From: Alphaproteobacteria bacterium
GTDB taxonomy: Bacteria; Pseudomonadota; Alphaproteobacteria; Rhizobiales; Beijerinckiaceae
Length of the DNA: 6,539 nucleotides
Direction: 5' to 3'
Assembly: GCA_009921785.1 (NCBI GenBank)
Contig: RFXE01000105.1
Span: 1-6,539, forward strand
A model generated the notes under the pieces. That model saw nothing but the letters and a program-made list of their open reading frames with translations. It searched no databases and was not told the DNA's origin. Position numbers and translations under genes: made by a program. Below, in pieces: positions 1 through 5,315 of the stretch. Position 1 is the first letter of the stretch, and each line of letters begins with the position of its first letter.

Positions 1-1536
1 GTTGAAACCAAAGCGCGTACGCTCGAAGATGCGATGAAAGGCGCCGATGTGTTTTTTGGCCTTTCCGCAAAAGGTGCTCTTTCCGCCGAAATGGTAAAAA
101 GCATGGCGCCGAATCCGATTATTTTCGCGATGGCGAATCCCGATCCTGAAATCACGCCGGAAGAAGCGCATGCGGTGCGTGATGATGTGATTATCGCGAC
201 AGGACGTTCGGATTATCCCAATCAAGTCAACAATGTTTTGGGCTTTCCCTATATTTTCCGTGGGGCATTGGATTGTCGTGCGTCCACCATCAATATGCAA
301 ATGAAAATCGCGGCCGCTTACGCTCTGGCTGATCTTGCGCGCGAAGATGTGCCTGATGATGTCGCGGCAGCCTATCAAGGTGCGCGTCCGCGCTTTGGTC
401 GTGATTATATTATTCCCGTGCCGTTTGATCCGCGCCTCATTCACGTCATTCCGCCGGCAGTTGCAAAAGCGGCGATGGATACAGGCGTTGCCAAAAAGCC
501 GATAGAAAATCTCGAAACCTATAAAGCGCAACTCTCCGCAAGGCGTGATCCGGTTGCGGGCGCCTTGCAACGCATTTTCGAGCGTGTGCGTCGTTATCCG
601 AAACGCGTTGTGTTTGCTGAAGGCGAAGAAGAACAAGTCATCCGCGCGGCAATGAGCTTCGTCTCACAAGGTCTCGGCACCGCCATTCTTGTCGGGCGTG
701 AAGATCGTGTGCGTGCCAATGCGGCAAATGTCGGTATTGAGCTTGATGGCAAAAACGGCATTGAAATTCACAATGCGCGTCTGTCCCATCGCAATGCCGC
801 CTATGCGCAAGCGCTCTATGAACGCTTGCAGCGCAAGGGTTATTTGTTCCGCGATTGCCAGCGTCTTATCAATAATGACCGCAATTATTTCGGCGCGTCC
901 ATGGTGGCACTTGGCGACGCCGATGCCATGGTGACGGGCGCCACGCGCAATTATTCTGTCGCGCTGAATGATGTGTTGAATGTGATTGATGCGAAGCCTG
1001 GCCATAAATTGATGGGCGCATCAATTGTAATTGCGCGCGGACGGACAGTGATTGTTGCGGATACGGCGATCACCGAAATGCCAACGGCAGAAGAGCTCGC
1101 TGACATTACGGTAGAAGCGGCCGGTGTTGCCCGGCGTCTTGGATATGAACCGCGTGTTGCGCTGCTTGCTTATTCAACCTTCGGCCATCCGCCCGGCGAG
1201 CGTTCGGCGAAAGTCATTGATGCGGTGAAGATACTTGATACACGTCATTGTGATTTTATTTATGATGGCGAGATGGCCGCTGATGTGGCGTTGAACAAGG
1301 ATTTACTCGCGCAATATCCGTTCAGCCGTTTGAAAGACACCGCCAATGTGCTTGTGATGCCTGCGTTCCACTCGGCATCGATTGCCACCAAAATGATGCA
1401 GACGCTTGGTGGTTCAACTGTTATTGGCCCGTTGCTCGTAGGCCTTGATCGCTCGGTGCAGATCATGCCTTTGGGCGCGAAAGATTCCGACATCGTCAAC
1501 ATGGCCGCGCTTGCAGCGTTTAATGTGGGAGGGTGA
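1..1536 (+). CDS. maeB: NADP-dependent malic enzyme with C-terminal phosphotransacetylase-like domain (5' end outside window)
   Basis: Cytosolic malic enzyme: oxidative decarboxylation of malate to pyruvate, with NADP+ (or NAD+) reduced; it feeds pyruvate/acetyl-CoA supply and NADPH. The frame is open from base 1, so the ATG at 34 is internal; 511 codons are present and, from the usual family length of about 760, roughly 250 residues are missing. Codons 1 to about 180 are the end of the NAD(P)-binding malic domain, with the hallmark PIIFAMANPDP (codons 39-49) and SDYPNQVNN (70-78) followed by FPYIFRGALD. From about codon 183 to the end is a phosphotransacetylase (PTA)-like domain, including VADTAITEMPTAEELADI and DSDIVNMAALAAFN. 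Where true PTAs have a catalytic Ser-Arg pair (NDLSRG-type motif), this protein reads QIMPLGA (codons 487-493), so the domain is probably not an active PTA. In this family it is regarded as regulatory, responding to acetyl-CoA. NADP versus NAD preference (Dme versus Tme type) cannot be decided. The gene is convergent with tadA. Confidence 0.95.
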   Translation, partial: VETKARTLEDAMKGADVFFGLSAKGALSAEMVKSMAPNPIIFAMANPDPEITPEEAHAVRDDVIIATGRSDYPNQVNNVLGFPYIFRGALDCRASTINMQMKIAAAYALADLAREDVPDDVAAAYQGARPRFGRDYIIPVPFDPRLIHVIPPAVAKAAMDTGVAKKPIENLETYKAQLSARRDPVAGALQRIFERVRRYPKRVVFAEGEEEQVIRAAMSFVSQGLGTAILVGREDRVRANAANVGIELDGKNGIEIHNARLSHRNAAYAQALYERLQRKGYLFRDCQRLINNDRNYFGASMVALGDADAMVTGATRNYSVALNDVLNVIDAKPGHKLMGASIVIARGRTVIVADTAITEMPTAEELADITVEAAGVARRLGYEPRVALLAYSTFGHPPGERSAKVIDAVKILDTRHCDFIYDGEMAADVALNKDLLAQYPFSRLKDTANVLVMPAFHSASIATKMMQTLGGSTVIGPLLVGLDRSVQIMPLGAKDSDIVNMAALAAFNVGG

Positions 1537-1542
1537 GGAGCG

Positions 1543-1619
1543 GTCGTGCGCTCCGCGCACGACGAAAAGCGCCGGTGACGCTTTTCGAGCGACGAACGCG
1601 CGGAGCCCAAGCGGAGCGC
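1543..1619. repeat. Palindromic intergenic element: two adjacent perfect hairpins plus alternative long-range pairing
   Basis: Hairpin A: stem gtcgtgcg (1543-1550), loop ctccg, stem cgcacgac (1556-1563). Hairpin B: stem cgaaaagcg (1563-1571), 7-base loop ccggtga, stem cgcttttcg (1579-1587). Downstream, gcgcggagc (1598-1606) is the exact reverse complement of 1550-1558, and gcggagcgc (1611-1619) of 1548-1556, so the loop of hairpin A can pair with either copy instead of folding locally. No plausible gene occupies the stretch. It begins 7 bases after the maeB stop and looks like an interspersed palindromic repeat of the kind common between convergent genes, but copy number elsewhere in the genome is unknown. 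Confidence 0.6.
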
Positions 1620-1650
1620 CGGAAAGCCAAGGGCTTAACTTAGCGCTCGG

Positions 1651-1675
1651 GAAAACGATCCTGTGAATCGTTTTT
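1651..1675. terminator. Probable bidirectional intrinsic terminator between maeB and tadA
   Basis: Perfect 8-bp stem aaaacgat (1652-1659) / atcgtttt (1667-1674) with 7-base loop cctgtga. The + strand runs into five T (1671-1675) and the - strand into four T, so it can serve both convergent genes: maeB from the left and tadA from the right, 18 bases after the tadA stop codon. The stem is A/T-rich at its base, so its strength as a terminator is uncertain. Confidence 0.55.
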
Positions 1676-1692
1676 GCGCAATCAAATTAAAT

Positions 1693-2157
1693 TTAAGAGG
1701 TTGCGCCGCGCCGCTCTTGAAAGAATTCCCTTAATAAATTCGCCGATTCTGTTTCACCAATACCCCCATAGATTTCGGGCGCATGATGACAGGTGGGTTG
1801 CGAGAAAAAGCGCGGACCATGTTCAACGGCGCCACCTTTGGGATCGCTCGCACCGAAATAAAGACGACGAATACGCGCAAAAGAGATCGCGCCTGCACAC
1901 ATCGCGCACGGCTCAAGCGTCACATAGAGATCGCAGTCAATCAGCCGTTCTGATCCGATCTTGCGCGCCGCTTCGCGCAGTACAAGAATTTCGGCATGGG
2001 CGGTCGGATCAAGATAGCTCAATGTGCGGTTGCTGGCGGTTGCGAGCACGACACCGTCTTTCACGACGACGGCCCCCACCGGCACCTCGCCCAGTCGGGC
2101 AGCGTCATGCGCGGCATCGAGCGCAAGCGTCATCGGCTTTTGCGAATTGTCGGTCAT
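1693..2157 (-). CDS. tadA: tRNA-specific adenosine deaminase TadA
   Basis: Deaminates adenosine 34 at the wobble position of tRNA-Arg(ACG) to inosine, so that one tRNA reads several Arg codons; cytosolic, zinc-dependent and usually essential. Numbered from the farther start at 2184, the cytidine/deoxycytidylate deaminase signature is complete: GEVPVGAVVV (32-41), N52, HAE with zinc ligand H63 and proton-shuttle E65, and PCAMC with zinc ligands C93 and C96. The C-terminal RFFSQPTCHH...LREFFQERR is also typical of TadA. I prefer the ATG at 2157 (protein begins MTDNSQKPM, 154 residues), which matches the usual short lead before the LALDAAHDAA helix; a GAGGGG stretch lies upstream, though with a long spacer of about 14 bases. 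The in-frame ATG at 2184 (163 residues) is the alternative. The gene diverges from rluB and converges on maeB. Confidence 0.95.
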   Translation of the reverse strand: MTDNSQKPMTLALDAAHDAARLGEVPVGAVVVKDGVVLATASNRTLSYLDPTAHAEILVLREAARKIGSERLIDCDLYVTLEPCAMCAGAISFARIRRLYFGASDPKGGAVEHGPRFFSQPTCHHAPEIYGGIGETESANLLREFFQERRGATS

Positions 2158-2210
2158 GGGATGTGTTTGTTCCCCTCGCTTCATCTCTATGACTCTGCTA
2201 TCAGCGCGCC
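2158..2210. promoter_or_regulatory. Short divergent promoter region tadA / rluB
   Basis: Only 53 bases (26 if tadA starts at 2184) separate two divergent starts, so promoters for both must lie here or overlap the coding ends. On the + strand a TATCAG hexamer (2199-2204) sits where a -10 box would place transcription start at or next to the rluB ATG; no good -35 box is visible at 16-18 bases upstream. No Shine-Dalgarno sequence precedes the rluB ATG. Location is inferred from gene layout, and the exact boxes are not reliable. Confidence 0.35.
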
Positions 2211-4196
2211 ATGAGTGATGACAACAGAAAGAGCGGCGGCGGCAAAGGCCGCCCCCCGCGCGGCCCCGGCTCCGGTCGGGATCGCAATGGCCCCTCGCGC
2301 GGCGGATCGCGTCCGGAAGGGCGCGGCTTCAAAGGCAAACGACCGGAAGGTCGCAGTTTTTCTGATCGGCGGTCCGAGGGCCGCTCAGATCGCCCGTCTT
2401 CGGGCGAAACCATGATCAAGGGCGCTTTCCGTCCACGCAAACCGCGCGACGAGGGCGCGCGGGCTGAGTCAAGACCTTCGGGAGAGGGTCGTTCTTTCTC
2501 CGAAAATCGCAGCCAAGAAGGCAGCAAGAGACGTTTTTCACCGTCAAAAGGGCCACGCCGGTCATTTTCTGAAGGTTCGGGAGGCGAACGCCCAAGCCGT
2601 CCGCCTCGTGAGCGCCGTGAAGGCGACCGCCCTCAAGGGGACCGTCCCTTCCGCGCCCGTCCCTCGGGAGATCGGCCACCCCGTGAACGTCGCGAGGGCG
2701 ACAGTCCCCAAGGCGACCGTCCGTTTCGTGCGCGTCCATCGGGTGACCGCCCGTTCCGCGAGCGGGGCGAGGGAGATCGGCCGCGCAGCCCGAGACCGCC
2801 ACGGGAGGGATCATTCCGTGATCAGGGTAAACCTCGTGGCCGGCCACAAGGTGGGCGCGATCGTCGTGATTTTTCTGCGCCAAAAGCGCGACCCGGCGAT
2901 CGCATTGCCAAAGTTATGGCGCGTGCGGGGCTTTGCTCACGACGCGATGCGGAAGCATGGATTCTTGAAGGCCGCGTGATCGTTAATGGCGAAACGCTTC
3001 TCTCGCCCGCGCGCGATATTGTGCCGAGTGATCGCGTCGAAGTTGATGGTAAGCCTTTGCCCTTGCGCGAACGGACCAGACTTTTTCTGTATCACAAGTC
3101 ACGCGGTCTCGTGACAACGGCGCGCGATCCCGAAGGACGTCCAACTGTTTTCGCACAATTGCCGAAAGGCCTTCCCCGTTTGATCTCTGTCGGTCGTCTC
3201 GACATCAATACCGAGGGCTTATTGCTGTTAACGAATGATGGCGGTTTGGCCCGTATCATCGAATTGCCGGATACAGGATGGTTACGACGCTATCGTGTGC
3301 GTTGCTTTGGTGAAATTGATCAATCAACGCTTGATTCATTAAGAGACGGCGTCACGATTGATGACATGCATTACGGCCCGATTGAAGCCACGCTTGATCG
3401 TGAAAAAGGTGACAATGTTTGGCTTACGCTCGGCTTGCGTGAAGGCAAAAACCGCGAAGTTAAACGTGTGCTTGAGCATTTCGGCTTGGCCGTTAATCGT
3501 TTGATCCGCGTCTCCTTTGGCCCTTTCCAATTGGGTGAATTAGCAGAAGGTGCGGTTGAAGAAGTACGCACCGGATTTTTACGCCATCAGATTTCACCAG
3601 AAATGGTGACGGCGTCGGGCGTTGATTTCGACGGTCCGATCTTCAACTATGATGAAGAGTTTGAAGACATCGCGCCGAAGAAATTCGAGCGACGCGATGA
3701 ACGGCCGCGTGATGCGCGCGGCTCTGATCGTCGTGAACAAACCCGCGGACCGCGTCGTGATGATGATCGAGGTCTGCGTCGCTCTTTTGATCGTGATGAT
3801 CGCGCGCCCCCGCGTGGTGATCGTCCGGATCGTCCGCCACGTTTTGAACCACGTCCGCCTGAAGCGGGTGCGGATGACAAGCCTGCGCGGCCATTGCGTC
3901 CGCATCGCAATGAAGTCCAGAAAAAAATATGGCGTGCGGATGATGTGCAAGAAAAGGCTGCCACACGTTCAACACCGAAGGCCCCTCGTCGCGGTTTTGA
4001 TCCGAAAAAAGCACGCGCAGAGAACGCCGAGCGCACGCATGAGCGTGCAGGACGCATTCAAACGCGCAGCGGCAAAAGCGTGACGGTTGAAAAACTCGCA
4101 CCACGAACGCGGTCAGAGTCGGGCCGTGATAGCCGACCCTCACAAGGAAAAGGTGCGCCGCGCTCCAAAGGTCCGCGTCCGCCGCGCGGTCGGTAA
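2211..4196 (+). CDS. rluB: RsuA/RluB-family rRNA pseudouridine synthase with long disordered tails
   Basis: Isomerises a specific uridine to pseudouridine in rRNA; for RluB the known target is U2605 of 23S rRNA (E. coli numbering), acting during large-subunit assembly. Residues 1 to about 225 are a low-complexity Arg/Gly/Pro/Ser/Asp tail. An S4 RNA-binding domain follows at about 229-276 (RIAKVMARAGLCSRRDAEAWI, then GRVIVNGE). The synthase domain is at about 288-450, with GRLDINTEGLLLL (328-340), catalytic D331, and the family motif REGKNREVKRV (410-420). Residues from about 490 to 661 are a second basic/acidic tail rich in DR, RR and PR. The core is of family size (roughly 230-290 residues); the tails more than double it. 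Start: an in-frame TGA at 2190-2192 rules out any earlier start, and ATG 2211 is the first available. rsmD begins 3 bases after the stop, so the two probably share a transcript. RsuA or RluE specificity cannot be fully excluded, but the tails and context favour RluB. Confidence 0.93.
   Translation: MSDDNRKSGGGKGRPPRGPGSGRDRNGPSRGGSRPEGRGFKGKRPEGRSFSDRRSEGRSDRPSSGETMIKGAFRPRKPRDEGARAESRPSGEGRSFSENRSQEGSKRRFSPSKGPRRSFSEGSGGERPSRPPRERREGDRPQGDRPFRARPSGDRPPRERREGDSPQGDRPFRARPSGDRPFRERGEGDRPRSPRPPREGSFRDQGKPRGRPQGGRDRRDFSAPKARPGDRIAKVMARAGLCSRRDAEAWILEGRVIVNGETLLSPARDIVPSDRVEVDGKPLPLRERTRLFLYHKSRGLVTTARDPEGRPTVFAQLPKGLPRLISVGRLDINTEGLLLLTNDGGLARIIELPDTGWLRRYRVRCFGEIDQSTLDSLRDGVTIDDMHYGPIEATLDREKGDNVWLTLGLREGKNREVKRVLEHFGLAVNRLIRVSFGPFQLGELAEGAVEEVRTGFLRHQISPEMVTASGVDFDGPIFNYDEEFEDIAPKKFERRDERPRDARGSDRREQTRGPRRDDDRGLRRSFDRDDRAPPRGDRPDRPPRFEPRPPEAGADDKPARPLRPHRNEVQKKIWRADDVQEKAATRSTPKAPRRGFDPKKARAENAERTHERAGRIQTRSGKSVTVEKLAPRTRSESGRDSRPSQGKGAPRSKGPRPPRGR
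2598..2798 (+). repeat. In-frame 75-base tandem repeat (25 residues, about 2.5 copies) in rluB
   Basis: Copy 1 is residues 130-154 (RPPRERREGDRPQGDRPFRA then RPSGD; bases 2598-2672). Copy 2 is residues 155-179 (2673-2747) and differs at a single residue (R140 to S165). A partial third copy starts at residue 180 (2748) with RPFRERGEGDRP, 10 of 12 residues matching. Within copies 1 and 2, 16 of 25 codons differ silently, 1 changes the amino acid and 8 are identical. The end of the third copy is fuzzy. Confidence 0.85.
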
Positions 4197-4199
4197 TCG

Positions 4200-4754
4200 A
4201 TGCGTATTGTTGCCGGTCGCTTCAAAGGGCGCGCATTGGTTGCGCCGTCCGGCATGGCGACCCGCCCCACATCCGATCGTCTGCGCGAGACGCTCTTTAA
4301 TGTGCTCTTGCATGCCTATGATGATCCGGTGACGGATGCGCGTGTGCTCGATCTCTTTGCCGGGTCCGGTGCGCTTGGTCTTGAGGCGCTTTCGCGCGGT
4401 GCGTCTTTCGCACAATTTGTCGAAGAGGCGGCGGCAGCGCGCGGTGCGATCAAAGAAAATATTGATGCGATGGGCGTCGCGGGTATCACAAAAGTCTATC
4501 GCCGTGATGCGACGCATCTCGGTCCTCTGCCGCCCCATGAGCAATTCTCGCTCGTCTTTTGCGATCCGCCCTATGGCAAAGGCCTCGCGGCGCGCGCCTT
4601 GCAAAGCGCGTTGAAGGGCGGGTGGTTGGCACCGCGTGCGTTGATCATTGTCGAAGAAAAAACCGGAGCAAGCGACATTTTGCCCGAGGGCATAGCCCCA
4701 CTCGAGACTCGCGATTATGGCGAGACCGTACTGACCTTCGCAGAGGCACCATGA
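4200..4754 (+). CDS. rsmD: 16S rRNA (guanine(966)-N2)-methyltransferase RsmD
   Basis: SAM-dependent methylation of N2 of G966 (E. coli numbering) in helix 31 of 16S rRNA, acting on assembled 30S particles near the P site. The 184 residues match the usual length. Family features in order: MRIVAGRFKGRAL at the N-terminus, RPTSDRLRETLFNVL (22-36), SAM-binding motif I DLFAGSGALGLEALSRGA (51-68), an acidic FVEE at 73-76 for the ribose, and the catalytic/target-base motif CDPPYGKG (121-128) typical of exocyclic amino methylation. The start lies 3 bases after the rluB stop with no strong ribosome binding site, which suggests translation coupled to rluB. Its stop overlaps the ATG of a 12-codon frame. 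Confidence is high because all motifs are intact. Confidence 0.95.
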   Translation: MRIVAGRFKGRALVAPSGMATRPTSDRLRETLFNVLLHAYDDPVTDARVLDLFAGSGALGLEALSRGASFAQFVEEAAAARGAIKENIDAMGVAGITKVYRRDATHLGPLPPHEQFSLVFCDPPYGKGLAARALQSALKGGWLAPRALIIVEEKTGASDILPEGIAPLETRDYGETVLTFAEAP

Positions 4755-4789
4755 CGCAACTTCTCTTTGAACGGTCTCATTCGCGATAG
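4751..4789 (+). other. 12-codon frame overlapping the rsmD stop (ATGA)
   Basis: The ATG at 4751 overlaps the rsmD stop codon as ATGA, the classic arrangement for coupled translation, and encodes MTQLLFERSHSR before TAG. I do not recognise a family. It could be a tiny coupled peptide, the leftover 5' end of a longer gene lost by deletion or nonsense mutation, or chance. Bases 4790-4833 beyond it hold nothing I can name. Confidence 0.2.
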
Positions 4790-4833
4790 TCAGTCGCCAA
4801 GAGGTCCGGCAATCTGCAAATAGGTTTTATCCC

Positions 4834-4840
4834 GAGGGAG
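4834..4840 (+). promoter_or_regulatory. Ribosome binding site of the GFA gene
   Basis: GAGGGAG ends 6 bases before the ATG at 4847. It is the clearest Shine-Dalgarno sequence in the window and fixes the start of the GFA gene, ahead of the second in-frame Met seven codons in. Confidence 0.7.
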
Positions 4841-4846
4841 CGCGCG

Positions 4847-5269
4847 ATGTCCGACTCAATTGCAATGGCGGAAGGTCAGAAACATCTGACGGGTGGGTGT
4901 TTGTGTGGTCATGTTAAGTTTAAAGTCGATGGACCGATGCGTGAAGTCGTGGCGTGTCATTGTTCGCAATGCCGCAAGCAGACGGGTAACTTCTTTGCGA
5001 CATCAAATGCAAAAAGTGCTGACGTAACATTTCTCGAAACATCGGGCCTGAAATGGTTCAAATCCTCGGATAAGGCCGAACGTGGCTTTTGTCAGGATTG
5101 CGGCAGCGCGCTCTTCTGGCGTCGTTTTGATAGTGATACGATTTCGATCACCGCTGGGTCACTGGATGGTAAGACGGGTCTTTATATCTGCGAACATATT
5201 TATGTTGCCGATAAGCCTGACTGGTATGAAATCACGGACGGAAAAAAACAATATCAGATCTGGCGTTGA
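4847..5269 (+). CDS. GFA/CENP-V domain zinc protein (glutathione-dependent formaldehyde-activating enzyme-like)
   Basis: Small cytosolic zinc protein of the GFA (Gfa/CENP-V) family, 140 residues, the usual length. The founding member, Gfa of Paracoccus denitrificans, promotes condensation of formaldehyde with glutathione, but most family members have unknown substrates, so the enzyme name should not be taken literally. The cysteine pattern is complete: GGCLCG (C18, C20), CHCSQC (C37, C39, C42) and FCQDCGS (C82, C85), the ligands expected for two zinc sites. FF at residues 49-50, the LFW motif (89-91) and the closing HIYVADKPDWYEI are also typical. A strong ribosome binding site supports the start. 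The gap of about 92 bases after rsmD suggests its own transcription unit. The hydantoinase-like gene begins 46 bases downstream on the same strand and may be co-transcribed. Confidence 0.9.
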   Translation: MSDSIAMAEGQKHLTGGCLCGHVKFKVDGPMREVVACHCSQCRKQTGNFFATSNAKSADVTFLETSGLKWFKSSDKAERGFCQDCGSALFWRRFDSDTISITAGSLDGKTGLYICEHIYVADKPDWYEITDGKKQYQIWR

Positions 5270-5315
5270 GATGATCGCGTAAGCGCTGAAATTGTAGAAT
5301 TTGGAATAGAGTATT

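Noticed and set aside
664..1005. 113-codon antisense frame within maeB
   Set aside because: It overlaps the conserved PTA-like domain on the other strand and matches nothing I know.
1445..1666. Short + strand frame running from the end of maeB into the intergenic palindromes, and the convergent frame 1260-1610 on the - strand
   Set aside because: Half of each is maeB read out of frame and the rest is hairpin DNA; no start signal or family resemblance.
2416..2883. Long antisense and alternate-frame reading frames across the RluB N-terminal tail (also 2201-2527 - and 2608-2979 +)
   Set aside because: Stop codons are rare in all frames because the stretch is very G+C-rich and repetitive; the predicted proteins are low-complexity mirrors with no family features.
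3643..4143. Antisense reading frames of 118-166 codons over the RluB C-terminal tail
   Set aside because: They mirror the repeated GAT/CGT codons of the sense strand (His/Asp-rich or Arg/Ser-rich products) and have no recognisable domain or convincing start site.
4140..4604. 154-codon antisense frame over rsmD
   Set aside because: It lies opposite conserved RsmD motifs and encodes an unrecognisable Arg-rich product; a shadow of rsmD.
5289..5302. Small dyad aaatt-gtag-aattt upstream of the hydantoinase-like gene, a possible operator
   Set aside because: Five A/T-only base pairs can arise easily by chance in this A+T-rich gap, and no repeat or promoter boxes accompany it.
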